This document shows positions 10,810-19,675 of a stretch of DNA of 64,000 bases, piece by piece. The notes under the pieces are model-generated. The model was not told where the DNA came from and made no database searches. It saw only the letters and a program-made list of their open reading frames with translations. The DNA is from Qipengyuania sp. ABI-127-1. Lineage in GTDB: Bacteria; Pseudomonadota; Alphaproteobacteria; Sphingomonadales; Sphingomonadaceae. Within the stretch, counting starts at the first letter, position 1, and each line of letters opens with the position of its first letter. The stretch is from positions 1,336,501-1,400,500 of the forward strand of contig JALJCR010000001.1 in NCBI GenBank assembly GCA_022953095.1, read 5' to 3'. Position numbers and translations under genes: made by a program.

Positions 10810-12570
10810 TCAGGCGTCCGATGTGCTCGTGCGCAGCTTGGGCTTGTAGGCTAGCGCGCCTTCTTGCTCGATCTGCACGCGGAACTCGTCACGCTTCTCG
10901 TGTATCGACGCGATTACAGGACCCATGGCCACGCCGATATCGACCAGAACAGCCTCGGACAGTTGCAACGAGCTTTCAAGCGTTTCGGGAACGGCATGGC
11001 TGGCTCCCGCGCGGTAGAGCGCGGCGGCATGCTGCACATCGCGAGCGCGGCAGACGATCAGAAGATCGGGATGCTCCTTGCGTAGCTTCGACACCAGGCG
11101 TTGGACGAGCACCGGTTCGTCCATGGTCAAAACGACCGCGAGCGCATTCTCGATTCCCAGGCGGTTCATCGCATCGCCCCGCGCCGCATCTCCGAAAGTT
11201 GCGCGAAACCCGCTGCGCTTGGCCGCTTCGATCAAATCCGGATCTGCATCTAGGGCGATGTAGGGCTTGTCATGCGTCGTGAGCATCTGCGCGACAAGCA
11301 GGCCGACGCGGCCCGCCCCCACGATGATCACGCGTGGCTCGTCCCCGCTGTCGGCAGGCAGTTCGGGTATCGGTTCGACGCGCCGTGCAATGGCGCGCCC
11401 CAGGCGGGCGAGCAGGGGTGTGACGGTGAGGCCGATTGCCGTGACGATCTGCCAGAATTGCGCAGTCCCAGGCTGGATCAGCAAGGCCGAGCTGGCTGCC
11501 GCGATGATGATCAGGCTGGTTTCCGACGGACTGGCCATCAATATGCCCGTTTCCGCTGCGGTGCTGCGGCGGGCGCCCATCAGACGCAGCAATACGCCGG
11601 TCACCAGCGCCTTGAAGGGCAGGATGAGCAGGACGGCCGTCGCGATTATCCCGATATTTTCCCAGATCGTTTGCAGGTCGATGCTCATGCCGACGGTGAT
11701 AAGGAAAATCCCCAGGGCAAGGCCCTTGAAAGGTTCCATGATCACTTCGACCTCGCTGTGATATTCGGTTTCCGCGATCAGCAAGCCGGCGATCAGCGCA
11801 CCGACGATGGGCGACAGGCCGACTGCGGCGGTCGCCAGGCTCGCGCCGATCACGACCAGTAGCGAGGCAGCGAGAAACAGCTCGGGGCTTTTGGTGCGCG
11901 CGGCCTGGCCGAACAGGCGCGGCAAAGCGAATCGTCCCAGGATCATCATGGCTGCAATGACCAGTCCGCCCTGCCAGAGCGTGGTCAGCATGCCTTCCCA
12001 GCCTTCGCCACTGGTATTGGGTGCCATGGCGCCGAGGATGAAGACGATCGGCACGATCATGATGTCTTCGAACAGCAACATTGCGAGCGCGGCTCGGCCG
12101 ACCGGAGAATGCGTGCCGGCGATGGGCAGGACGATAGCGGTCGACGAAAAGGCGAGGGCGAAGCCCAGCGCGAGCGCACCGGTCCAGTACTGCCCCATCA
12201 TTGACAGGGCTACGGCCAGGCAACTGCCAATGACGATCAGTTCCATGGCGCCCAGGCCGAAGACCAATTTGCGCATTTGCCACAGGCGGTTGAAACTGAG
12301 TTCGAGGCCGATCGCGAAGAGAAGCAAGATAATCCCGAATTCCGCGAACGGTTCGAGAGCCTCGGGATCGGATATCGTTATGTGATTGAGCCAGGGATAC
12401 TCGAAAACGAGCCGCCCGAGACCGTATGGCCCGACTGCGAGCCCAATCAGGATGAACCCAATGATCGGCGTGACGCGAAAACGCGTGAAAACCGGAATGA
12501 CGAGCCCGGCCGCGCCGAGAATTACCAGCGCGTCCGATATTGCCGGGCTTGCGAATTCTGCCGATGCCAT
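10810..12570 (-). CDS. CPA2-family monovalent cation:proton antiporter with TrkA-N domain
   Basis: A 586-residue inner-membrane protein. The N-terminal part, about residues 10-385, has some 11-12 hydrophobic helices with the Na+/H+ exchanger pattern, including GFALAFSSTAIVLPI. A Rossmann TrkA-N (RCK-N-like) domain begins at VIIVGAGRVGLLVAQML and has a D at the end of strand 2 (ALDADPDLIEAAK). This is the KefB/KefC/YbaL layout, so K+ or Na+/H+ exchange gated by nucleotide or a thiol ligand is likely. No KefF/G-like partner is visible. It is followed directly by the Cys-rich protein. Confidence 0.9.
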   Translation of the reverse strand: MASAEFASPAISDALVILGAAGLVIPVFTRFRVTPIIGFILIGLAVGPYGLGRLVFEYPWLNHITISDPEALEPFAEFGIILLLFAIGLELSFNRLWQMRKLVFGLGAMELIVIGSCLAVALSMMGQYWTGALALGFALAFSSTAIVLPIAGTHSPVGRAALAMLLFEDIMIVPIVFILGAMAPNTSGEGWEGMLTTLWQGGLVIAAMMILGRFALPRLFGQAARTKSPELFLAASLLVVIGASLATAAVGLSPIVGALIAGLLIAETEYHSEVEVIMEPFKGLALGIFLITVGMSIDLQTIWENIGIIATAVLLILPFKALVTGVLLRLMGARRSTAAETGILMASPSETSLIIIAAASSALLIQPGTAQFWQIVTAIGLTVTPLLARLGRAIARRVEPIPELPADSGDEPRVIIVGAGRVGLLVAQMLTTHDKPYIALDADPDLIEAAKRSGFRATFGDAARGDAMNRLGIENALAVVLTMDEPVLVQRLVSKLRKEHPDLLIVCRARDVQHAAALYRAGASHAVPETLESSLQLSEAVLVDIGVAMGPVIASIHEKRDEFRVQIEQEGALAYKPKLRTSTSDA

Positions 12571-12620
12571 GGCGCTACCCGTAACGGCGCCTTGCTATGC
12601 TGTCACGACGCTTGGCCTCT

Positions 12621-14276
12621 CTAACCCCCGCCTGCGTGGGAGGGGCCGAGCGGTTCGCGGCGCGGACGCGGCTTGCCCGGGTGCTTGCCGTCCTCGTCCC
12701 ATTCGATCCGGTAGAGGTCGAAGCGCCTGTCGGCGAGATTGCGCACGGTGCCTTCCGCGCGAGCCCAGCTGAGGTCGGCGAGGTTGATGTCGCTGATGGT
12801 CAGCGTTTCGACATTCTCGCTTGCCTCGGCGGCGATGCCGTCGCGCGCGAAGGGAAAGTCGCATGGTGTCAGGATGCAGCTCTGCGCATATTGGATGTCC
12901 ATGTTCGCGACATTGGGCAGGTTTCCGACATTGCCCGAGAGAACCACGAAACACTGGTTCTCGATCGCCCGTGCCTGCCCGCAATAGCGCACGCGCAGAT
13001 AGCCCTGGCGGCTGTCAGTGCAAAACGGCACGAAGATGATCCGCGCGCCTTCGTCGGCCAAGCGGCGGCTGAGTTCGGGAAATTCGCTGTCGTAACAGAT
13101 CTGTACGCCGATCGGGCCGCAGTCGGTCTGGATCACCTCGACCTTGTCGCCGCCCTTGATATTCCACCAGTACCGTTCGTTCGGGGTGGGGTGGATCTTC
13201 TCCTGCGCATGCACCGCACCGTCGCGCAAGCAGACATAGGCGACATTGTGAATATCGCCATCGTCCATGCGCGTAGGGTGCGAACCGGCGATGATGTTGA
13301 TGTTGTAGCGCATCGCCATCTCGGAGATGTCGGTGCGCAGGCGCGGGGTGTATTCCGACAGACGTTCGATCGCCTCGACCGGCGAGAGTTCCTTTTCCTC
13401 GAAGCTCAGCAGCATGAGCGTGAAGAGTTCGGGAAAGACTATGAAATCCGCCTCGTAATCACTTGCTACATCGACGAAATATTCGATCGCGCGCATGAAT
13501 TCGGCGTAGTCTGCGACCTGCCGCGCCTGGAGCTGGCACGTTGCCACGCGGACGGCCTCGACACCACGCGGCAGGCGCTTCTTAACCGGCTGGTCGCGTT
13601 CGACATAAGGGTTGCGCCAGACCATCATGACGGCGTTCGCCATCGAGGCCTTGTCCTCGGGCAGATAGCCTTCCATGATCCGTTCGGGCTCGAAGCCATT
13701 GGCGAGCTGGAAGCGAAGCACCGGGTCGTGCAGCTTTCCCTCGACCACCTTGTCGAGATAGTCTTCCGGTCCGTCGACCCGTCGGCGAAAACGGCGATAA
13801 TTGGGCATCCGTCCGGCAAAGACGATGCCGGTCAAATCCCTTTCCTCGGCCAGCGCTCGGCGTTCCTCATATAGGCGTCGGCCGATGCGCACGCCGCGAA
13901 CCTTGGGATCGACGCACATCTCGTAGCCATAGAGCCAGTCGCCGGTGGGATCGTGCCGACTGCCATAGCCATTGCCGGTGATCTCATCCCAGTCGTGCGG
14001 CTGGAAAGCGAGCGCTTGGGCCAGTTGCATGGTCGCGCAATAGCCCACCACTTCGTCGTCGAGCAGGGCGACGAAGCAGCCTTCCTTGAAATTGTTGATC
14101 TGCCCGCGGATTTCCCCGTGAGTATAGGCCGGCATGTCCTCGTAAACTCGGCGCACGAGATGCGCGATGCCGGGAATGTCCTTGATCATCGCATTGCGCA
14201 CCTCGAGCCGACGCTGGCCGAACTTCTCCGTGCCCTTGCGTTTCGCCGTACGCTTCGTCTGTGGCTGTCTGGCCAT
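12621..14276 (-). CDS. GNAT acetyltransferase-carbon-nitrogen hydrolase fusion
   Basis: A 551-residue two-domain protein. Residues about 15-230 form a GNAT domain with MCVDPKVRGVRIGRRLYEE as the acetyl-CoA loop region. Residues about 245-530 form a nitrilase-superfamily domain with the Glu-Lys-Cys triad in FPELF, QEKIHPTPNE and ICYDSEFPE. Families with this fusion are known but their substrate is not, to my knowledge. The ATG at 14276 follows a GGGGA site. It lies downstream of icd with a hairpin between them. Confidence 0.9.
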   Translation of the reverse strand: MARQPQTKRTAKRKGTEKFGQRRLEVRNAMIKDIPGIAHLVRRVYEDMPAYTHGEIRGQINNFKEGCFVALLDDEVVGYCATMQLAQALAFQPHDWDEITGNGYGSRHDPTGDWLYGYEMCVDPKVRGVRIGRRLYEERRALAEERDLTGIVFAGRMPNYRRFRRRVDGPEDYLDKVVEGKLHDPVLRFQLANGFEPERIMEGYLPEDKASMANAVMMVWRNPYVERDQPVKKRLPRGVEAVRVATCQLQARQVADYAEFMRAIEYFVDVASDYEADFIVFPELFTLMLLSFEEKELSPVEAIERLSEYTPRLRTDISEMAMRYNINIIAGSHPTRMDDGDIHNVAYVCLRDGAVHAQEKIHPTPNERYWWNIKGGDKVEVIQTDCGPIGVQICYDSEFPELSRRLADEGARIIFVPFCTDSRQGYLRVRYCGQARAIENQCFVVLSGNVGNLPNVANMDIQYAQSCILTPCDFPFARDGIAAEASENVETLTISDINLADLSWARAEGTVRNLADRRFDLYRIEWDEDGKHPGKPRPRREPLGPSHAGGG

Positions 14277-14307
14277 GCATTCCCCGTCTGTTGCGGACCC
14301 CAATACG

Positions 14308-14346
14308 ACGAGACCGGAACCGGCACTACGCCGATTCCGGTCTCGT
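14308..14346 (-). terminator. Strong hairpin between icd and the GNAT-nitrilase gene
   Basis: ACGAGACCGGAA pairs perfectly over 12 bases with TTCCGGTCTCGT around a 15-base loop. It lies between the icd stop and the next gene, which is transcribed the same way. No T-run follows on the minus strand, so it may be an attenuating or mRNA-stabilising hairpin rather than a true terminator. Confidence 0.4.
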
Positions 14347-14385
14347 GCGTCACTGCTTAGGCAATGACGAAATCAGCGGAAGGTT

Positions 14386-15606
14386 TCAGGCCCAGGCCTG
14401 CATTTCCTTCTCAAGGTTTTCGACGATCGCCTCGAAGAACTGCTCGGTGGTCATCCAGCTCTGGTCCGGACCGATCAGCAGCGCGAGGTCCTTGGTCATC
14501 TTGCCGCTTTCGACGGTCTTGATGCAGACCCGCTCGAGCGTCTCGGCAAACTTCACAACATCCGGAGTGTTGTCGAAGCGACCGCGGTAAATGAGGCCGC
14601 GCGTCCAGGCGAAGATGCTGGCGATCGGATTGGTCGAAGTCGCCTTGCCTTCCTGATGCTGGCGGTAGTGACGGGTAACGGTGCCGTGCGCGGCTTCCGC
14701 TTCCACGGTTTTGCCATCGGGCGTCATCAGGACCGAAGTCATCAGGCCGAGCGAGCCGAACCCTTGCGCCACGACGTCCGACTGCACGTCGCCATCGTAG
14801 TTCTTACAAGCCCAGACGAACTTGCCGCTCCACTTGAGCGCCGCCGCGACCATGTCGTCGATCAGGCGGTGCTCATAGGTGATGCCGGCTTCCTTGAACT
14901 TGTCGGCGAATTCTGCATCGAACACTTCCTGGAACAGGTCCTTGAACCGGCCATCGTATTTCTTGAGGATGGTGTTCTTGGTCGACAGGTAAACCGGCCA
15001 GCTGCGGTCGAGGCCGTAATTCATGCAAGCGCGCGCGAAATCGCGGATGCTGTCGTCGAGGTTGTACATCGCCATGGCGACGCCCGAGCTCTGGAACTCG
15101 TACACGTCGAGATCGATGTTTTCGCCATTCTCGCCTTCGAACACCAGGCGCAGCTTGCCCGCGCCGGGAATGAGCGTGTCCTTGGCGCGATACTGGTCGC
15201 CGAAAGCGTGGCGACCGACGACGATCGGGTCGGTCCAGCCCGGGACGAGCCGCGGGACGTTGTCGATTACGATCGGTTCGCGAAAGACGACGCCGCCGAG
15301 GATGTTGCGGATCGTGCCGTTCGGGCTCACCCACATCTTCTTGAGGTCGAATTCCTCGACGCGAGCCTCGTCGGGAGTGATGGTGGCGCACTTGACGCCG
15401 ACACCATGCTCCTTGATGGCATTGGCAGCATCGACCGTAATCTGGTCGTCGGTCTCGTCGCGCTTCTCGATCGAGAGATCGTAATACTTCAGGTCCACGT
15501 CGAGATAAGGCAGGATCAGCCGCTCGCGAATCCACTGCCAGATGATTTTCGTCATTTCGTCGCCGTCGAGCTCGACGATCGGGTTCGCAACCTTGATCTT
15601 CGCCAT
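14386..15606 (-). CDS. icd: NADP-dependent isocitrate dehydrogenase (eukaryote-like dimeric type)
   Basis: A TCA-cycle enzyme of 406 residues converting isocitrate to 2-oxoglutarate. The sequence follows the class II dimeric IDH type: [16 protein letters not shown] at the start, [12 protein letters not shown] with the substrate Ser, [14 protein letters not shown], the metal-binding region [10 protein letters not shown] and [19 protein letters not shown], and [11 protein letters not shown] for NADP binding. The ATG at 15606 follows AGGAA; upstream in-frame starts would add a non-homologous leader. Confidence 0.96.
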   Translation of the reverse strand: MAKIKVANPIVELDGDEMTKIIWQWIRERLILPYLDVDLKYYDLSIEKRDETDDQITVDAANAIKEHGVGVKCATITPDEARVEEFDLKKMWVSPNGTIRNILGGVVFREPIVIDNVPRLVPGWTDPIVVGRHAFGDQYRAKDTLIPGAGKLRLVFEGENGENIDLDVYEFQSSGVAMAMYNLDDSIRDFARACMNYGLDRSWPVYLSTKNTILKKYDGRFKDLFQEVFDAEFADKFKEAGITYEHRLIDDMVAAALKWSGKFVWACKNYDGDVQSDVVAQGFGSLGLMTSVLMTPDGKTVEAEAAHGTVTRHYRQHQEGKATSTNPIASIFAWTRGLIYRGRFDNTPDVVKFAETLERVCIKTVESGKMTKDLALLIGPDQSWMTTEQFFEAIVENLEKEMQAWA

Positions 15607-15843
15607 GGGGTTCCTGTTCGTTCGCATATAGGTTGCGCGCGCCATAGCAGAGCGCGGGCCGAGGGCAAGGTTCGAACCGGGCAGGTGCCGGCTCTTAAGA
15701 GATCGGCGCGGCGCGACTGCGCCCTCGGAGTTGCGTCAGAGGGGGCGGACGGGATCGCGTATGCTGCGGGATACCGCGGCTTGTCTTTCCATCCGCGCAA
15801 ATCCGCTGATCGGTTTAACGCTGGTCAATACAACCGCACGCAC

Positions 15844-15872
15844 AAAAACGACCGCGAACCCGAGGTCCGCGG
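15844..15872 (-). terminator. Rho-independent terminator of the small membrane protein gene
   Basis: Read on the minus strand, CCGCGGAC pairs with GTTCGCGG (one G-U) around a five-base loop and is followed within a few bases by TTTTT. It lies 28 bases past the stop of the gene at 15901. Confidence 0.65.
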
Positions 15873-15900
15873 CCGAATTCAGTTAGGCAAGAAAACTTGC

Positions 15901-16128
15901 TTAGACGCTCACCGGCGTGTCGTCGTCGTCGCTGGCAGCAGCGATGATGCCACCGATGACAGCGAGACCAGCGAGGATAGCGATGATGAGGCCGGCACCA
16001 CCGATCTCCGAAGTTTCTTCGGAAGTGGCGGTCTGACGCTCAACAGCCACCGGGGCAGCCGAAGCAGCTACCGGCGCGAACGCCATCGTGGCAGCCGCAG
16101 TTGAAATCAAGATTTTCTTCGCAATCAT
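15901..16128 (-). CDS. Small secreted or membrane protein with Asp-rich tail
   Basis: A 75-residue protein of unknown function. An N-terminal signal peptide (MIAKKILISTAAATMAFAP, cleavage probably after ASAA) leads to a short Ser/Thr/Glu linker, a Gly-rich hydrophobic helix (GGAGLIIAILAGLAVIGGI) and an acidic DDDD tail. The ATG at 16128 is chosen because GGAG sits eight bases upstream; an ATG 12 bases earlier overlaps that site. It has its own terminator and is divergent from the EPS locus. Similar short Gly-rich membrane proteins occur beside polysaccharide loci, but no function is claimed. Confidence 0.65.
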   Translation of the reverse strand: MIAKKILISTAAATMAFAPVAASAAPVAVERQTATSEETSEIGGAGLIIAILAGLAVIGGIIAAASDDDDTPVSV

Positions 16129-16540
16129 ATTTTTCTCCATTGTCGACACAGATTCATACTGACGCACCCGAGAGGCTGCGGCAGCCGCGCCCGTTTTCAT
16201 TTCCCTACCTATTTGATTCTGCGGGCCTTAGCAACCCGTTTGGTCGTAAAATAAATCCCTTTTATCCGACGGGATGGCCTCTAAGCCACACAGGTTCTCA
16301 AAAGGTTGACGCTCGCCTTGGTTCCTATACCCGCACCGATCGATCATGGCGATGCCTGGGATTGCCGCTCTGGCAAGCGAAAAGTCCGACGAATACACCG
16401 ATTCTCATTGCCTTCTCATTGCCGCGGGGTTTTCGAGCCTTCGGGCGGAAAGCGGTCGTGCATGTATCCTATGCGCGAGGTGTGCGACCGTATCGGCATT
16501 GACTGAGAGAAGTGAATGGTCTTTTCTAGGTAACACTACT
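16129..16540. other. Intergenic region at the left edge of the EPS locus
   Basis: About 410 bases between the small secreted protein (minus) and the phosphoglycosyltransferase (plus). The plus frame is open for roughly 195 bases before the chosen start, but that stretch does not resemble protein. It must hold the promoters of both genes. TTGACG at 16306 and TATACC at 16326 are spaced too closely for a standard promoter, and I see no clear operator. Confidence 0.5.
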
Positions 16541-17965
16541 ATGCATATGGCGCCGCTGCGGCGGAATGCCCGAATTCTGATCGCCACGACCGGTCCCGTC
16601 TCAAGGCGGGTCGCATGCGAAATTCGACCTAAGGGACTGCAGGGCGTCTGGAGTAGAGTTTTGTCGGTAAGTCTCCCCTCGGCGATCATACGCCGCGGCA
16701 TATTCCACTCGTTGCGATTCGAGCTCGCCTTCGTGCTGATGCTTGGGATGATCGTTCCGGTTCTGGTGCTCGCGGTTTTCGAGGTAGGAATTTCCCAAGG
16801 CCCATCGCGAGTGGTGAACTGGTTCGTTCAGCCTGTCGTCACGAACTCAATCCTGGGTGTTACCGTCAGCACGATTGTGTCGATCGCCATTCTCCGTCGT
16901 TTGCGCTTTTATCCTGGCGTCGCTGTCGCAAGATCGATTCTTCCCGTTATGGGCATGTCCTTCGGACTGTTAATTGCCGTGATTGCCGTTTTGAGGATCG
17001 AATACTCCAACAGGCTGATCATCATTTGCTTCTTGTGTGTGTTGCTGGCCCGCTTCGCGGTCACGGCAATGCGGTCACGGGCGAAGGGGGTTTTGTATTT
17101 CATTGTTCCCGGAGGGCGGGTCGACCTCGTTCGAGAGCTACGCTCCGCACCGGTCTTCGTGATGGATCAGCCTTCCCTTGACAGCTTGCCCGATTGCGCC
17201 ATCGTCGCTGACTTGTATGCAGACCACGATCCCGAATGGGAGCGCTTTCTCGCGGAAGCCGCGATTTCCGGTCGTCCGGTCTATCACTACAAACAGGTGT
17301 GGGAAGCGGAGACCGGACGAGTCCAGATAGAACACATGTCGGAAAACGGTTTCGGGGCGCTTGTTCCCAGCTTTGCCTATCAGAAAATGAAGCGTGCGAT
17401 CGATGTGGTACTGTGTATCTTTGCGCTGCCTTTCATCATACCCCTGATCGCGATATGCGCCGTCGCAATCAAATTGGACAGCGAGGGACCGGTGTTCTTT
17501 CGTCAAAGGCGCGTGGGGTTTCGGGGGAATGAGTTCCGCGTCCTCAAGCTTCGAACGATGAGCGAAGGGCACAACGGAGAAAATCGCGATCTGTCGATCA
17601 CACGGTCCGGAGACAAACGTGTGACAAAGGTCGGCGGTTTCCTGCGCCGGACCCGGTTGGATGAATTGCCCCAGGTTATCAACATCCTGCGCGGGGAGAT
17701 GAGCTGGATCGGACCGCGGCCCGAGGCCGTAAGTCTCTCGAAATGGTACGAAGGCGAGATACCATTCTACCGGTATCGGCATATTGTCCGTCCAGGGATC
17801 AGTGGATGGGCCCAAGTTAATCAAGGACATGTAGCCGAAGTGGATGAAGTGGACGAGAAACTTCAGTATGATTTCTATTATATCAAGAATTTGTCCTATT
17901 GGTTGGACATCATTATAGTGCTGAGAACCGCTAAAGTCGTGCTTTCTGGCTTCGGTTCCAAATGA
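16541..17965 (+). CDS. WcaJ/ExoY-like polyprenyl glycosylphosphotransferase
   Basis: An inner-membrane enzyme expected to transfer a hexose-1-phosphate to undecaprenyl phosphate, starting EPS repeat units. The 474 residues show about four N-terminal membrane helices, a nucleotide-binding-like middle, and from about residue 285 the bacterial sugar transferase domain. This holds a re-entrant helix, VFFRQRRVG, KLRTM, the catalytic RLDELPQ and SWIGPRPE, then RPGISGWAQVN. The start is uncertain: ATGs at 16541 and 16547 have only a weak upstream AGG, and the frame extends further upstream. Confidence 0.88.
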   Translation: MHMAPLRRNARILIATTGPVSRRVACEIRPKGLQGVWSRVLSVSLPSAIIRRGIFHSLRFELAFVLMLGMIVPVLVLAVFEVGISQGPSRVVNWFVQPVVTNSILGVTVSTIVSIAILRRLRFYPGVAVARSILPVMGMSFGLLIAVIAVLRIEYSNRLIIICFLCVLLARFAVTAMRSRAKGVLYFIVPGGRVDLVRELRSAPVFVMDQPSLDSLPDCAIVADLYADHDPEWERFLAEAAISGRPVYHYKQVWEAETGRVQIEHMSENGFGALVPSFAYQKMKRAIDVVLCIFALPFIIPLIAICAVAIKLDSEGPVFFRQRRVGFRGNEFRVLKLRTMSEGHNGENRDLSITRSGDKRVTKVGGFLRRTRLDELPQVINILRGEMSWIGPRPEAVSLSKWYEGEIPFYRYRHIVRPGISGWAQVNQGHVAEVDEVDEKLQYDFYYIKNLSYWLDIIIVLRTAKVVLSGFGSK

Positions 17966-18112
17966 AGGTGGCGCCGCCTACATTGGATGTGTGGGTCGGA
18001 AATGGCCATAAACTAAATTATGGTGCTGCGTGTTCTCACCCGTTCGATCAACGGCCGGTTACAATTTCGACAATCGCAGGGGGCAGCATAAAGTCTCAGC
18101 GAACTCGGCTCA

Positions 18113-18625
18113 CTAAATCACAACCCTCAAATCTGAACGCGGCATCGAAGAACGTATTGATTGGCCCATCATATCGATGAGCACCCACGCGCGTTCGTTC
18201 GCCGCCAATTTCTCCACTATTCCAAAAAAATTGGCCAAGGGCCCGTGGCTGATCTCAACCCTATCTCTTTCTGCGACGGCGACATGGTTCCGAATGCAGC
18301 CTTCATTGTCGCAACGGCTCATGAGTTCTCCGATGAGCTCCTCCGGCACGTTCGCGGGTTCGAGACCAAAGCTCACCAATTTTGCTACCCCATAGGTGGA
18401 GCGTATTGCTCTCCAGGGTGTATCATCCGCCTCGATGCCGACGAACAAGTAGCCTGGGAAAAAAGGAGACTTCACCGGCGTGAGCTGACCTCTTAATCGA
18501 CGGGTCCGGCGGTCTAGTGGAAGGAAACACCTGAACCCCTGCCGTTCCAAGTTGCGCTTGGCTATAGAGGTCGAGTTGGGCTTTACCTGCGCAAGCAGCC
18601 AATGCGATGTATTTTCGGGTCTCAT
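18113..18625 (-). CDS. RfaH-like NusG-family transcription antiterminator
   Basis: A 170-residue NusG paralogue. The NGN domain begins HWLLAQVKPNS, runs through LERQGFRCFLP and the FFPGYLFV signature, and ends near residue 110. A KOW-like C-terminal segment holds RDRVEISHGPLANFFGIVEKL. The spacing and the LVSFGLEPANVP region resemble RfaH more than housekeeping NusG. The ATG at 18625 is chosen because the upstream frame lacks homology. It is transcribed away from the main EPS operon, and an ops-like element lies in that operon's leader, so a role in preventing premature termination across the long operon is likely. Confidence 0.85.
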   Translation of the reverse strand: MRPENTSHWLLAQVKPNSTSIAKRNLERQGFRCFLPLDRRTRRLRGQLTPVKSPFFPGYLFVGIEADDTPWRAIRSTYGVAKLVSFGLEPANVPEELIGELMSRCDNEGCIRNHVAVAERDRVEISHGPLANFFGIVEKLAANERAWVLIDMMGQSIRSSMPRSDLRVVI

Positions 18626-18796
18626 TTGGCTTGTCCCCTTGGGAAATCTGATGTTTTTTGGTGAGCAACCAATGCATTCCGGTGGAGAAGGCATTCGGTG
18701 AGGGTTACGGTGAAACCGATTGATGATCGTTGGGATCGGTGAAATCCATTTGCCCTTGACCGCTAAGCGCAAGCTGATATCGCTCAAAGTTGAACG

Positions 18797-18808
18797 ATGC
18801 AAATGCAT
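18797..18808. promoter_or_regulatory. Candidate operator palindrome between rfaH-like and EPS regulator genes
   Basis: ATGCA-AA-TGCAT, containing the perfect palindrome AATGCATT, lies in the divergent region 82 bases before the EPS regulator start. Its position would suit autoregulation by the MarR-type protein. No second copy was found, so this is weak. Confidence 0.25.
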
Positions 18809-18858
18809 TGTCACCAAGATGGTCCAGATTCCGTGCGGGTGGTGCTCACCAGGCTCGG

Positions 18859-18870
18859 TGCGGTAGCGTG
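18859..18870 (+). promoter_or_regulatory. ops/JUMPstart-like element in the EPS operon leader
   Basis: TGCGGTAGCGTG matches the enterobacterial ops core GGCGGTAGCGTG at 11 of 12 positions, and the following C also fits. It is on the plus strand, 19 bases before the GTG of the EPS regulator that heads the operon. It is preceded by GTGCTC and CCAGG pieces that recall the longer JUMPstart sequence. A small hairpin GGTG-GTGCT-CACC lies just upstream. Because an RfaH-like gene is adjacent, this is a credible recruitment site for it. Confidence 0.6.
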
Positions 18871-18889
18871 CCCGATTCCGGTGTGATCA

Positions 18890-19279
18890 GTGGCGGGTCG
18901 TCCTACGAAACTCAATGAGAATGCACGCTTTCGAGCGCTTCGCTTGCTCGAAAAAAAGCCCGACGTTTCTCAGCGCGAACTGGCTGAAGAAATCGGAATC
19001 AGCGTGGGCAGTGCGAACTATGTTGTCCGCGCGCTAATTGAGAGAGGGCTGGTCAAGGTGGCAAATTTCAAGGCTGCCAAAGATAAGCGTCGATATTCTT
19101 ACATTCTCACGCCCAAGGGATTTGCTGAGAAGGCTGCGCTGACCGGCCGTTTTCTCGTAAGGAGGTTGGAGGAGTATGAGGCGTTGAGAGAAGAGATTGA
19201 GGAGCTGAGGTCGGAAGTGAAGTTTCGCTCTGGCGAAGGTTTCGAAGTCTCTTCAGTTGATGAAGATGGGGGGCGGTAA
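18890..19279 (+). CDS. MarR-type EPS-associated transcriptional regulator
   Basis: A 129-residue winged-helix regulator. The N-terminal half has VSQRELAEEIGISVGSANYVVRALIERGLV split over the HTH, residues about 24-52, followed by the wing and KGFAEKAALTGRFLVRRLEEY, a signature of the EPS-associated MarR subfamily found in polysaccharide loci. The C-terminus is a predicted coiled coil (LREEIEELRSEV). The GTG at 18890 is the only plausible start and has no clear ribosome-binding site. It heads the plus-strand operon and likely controls it. Confidence 0.85.
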   Translation: MAGRPTKLNENARFRALRLLEKKPDVSQRELAEEIGISVGSANYVVRALIERGLVKVANFKAAKDKRRYSYILTPKGFAEKAALTGRFLVRRLEEYEALREEIEELRSEVKFRSGEGFEVSSVDEDGGR

Positions 19280-19675
19280 TTGTATGCAGCGGTACGTTTT
19301 GGCCTTTCTGGTCCAACCCCTTATCGCATCGTTGTCGGAAGCATCATTCCGTCGACGGAGAATAAACGAATTTTGATTGCGATGCTTTCTCGCTAAGTGA
19401 GATTGTGAGCTTGCGGTTACTCCTAACATCTCCGGCTCCAGGCCGACTTGTCGGATGCTCAGGATTTTGCGTTATCGGGGGTTTGGGATCGAACCCTGGG
19501 TACGTCTTGGCTCGATGCATGGCTACACCCATCAAGAATTGGCTTCTTTTAGTTGACACAGCATGGTCACTTGCCACAGCGCGCGACCTCGCGAAATTAG
19601 TTACCGTCGAATAAGGTTGCATCTTGCTTATGCCGGGCTCGGCATGCTGCACTATAATGGGGCAATGAAAGTTCA
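19280..19675. other. Noncoding region between EPS regulator and epimerase
   Basis: About 400 bases without a convincing gene. A TATAAT hexamer at 19653-19658 lies just before the epimerase start and could be a -10 box, but no good -35 is at the right distance. A small hairpin ATGCCG-GGCT-CGGCAT spans 19630-19645. A TTGACA at 19553 lacks a matching -10. A minus-strand frame spans the region but has no protein-like composition. Confidence 0.45.

Noticed and set aside
16306-16331. TTGACG and TATACC as a promoter for the WcaJ-like gene
   Set aside because: The spacer is only 14 bases, too short for a standard sigma-70 promoter.
19480-19515. A T-arm-like stretch (GGGTTCGATCCC on the minus strand) that might be a tRNA 3' fragment or attachment site
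   Set aside because: The flanking stem does not pair, no acceptor end or CCA follows, and it does not match the tRNA-Val tail beyond a few bases.
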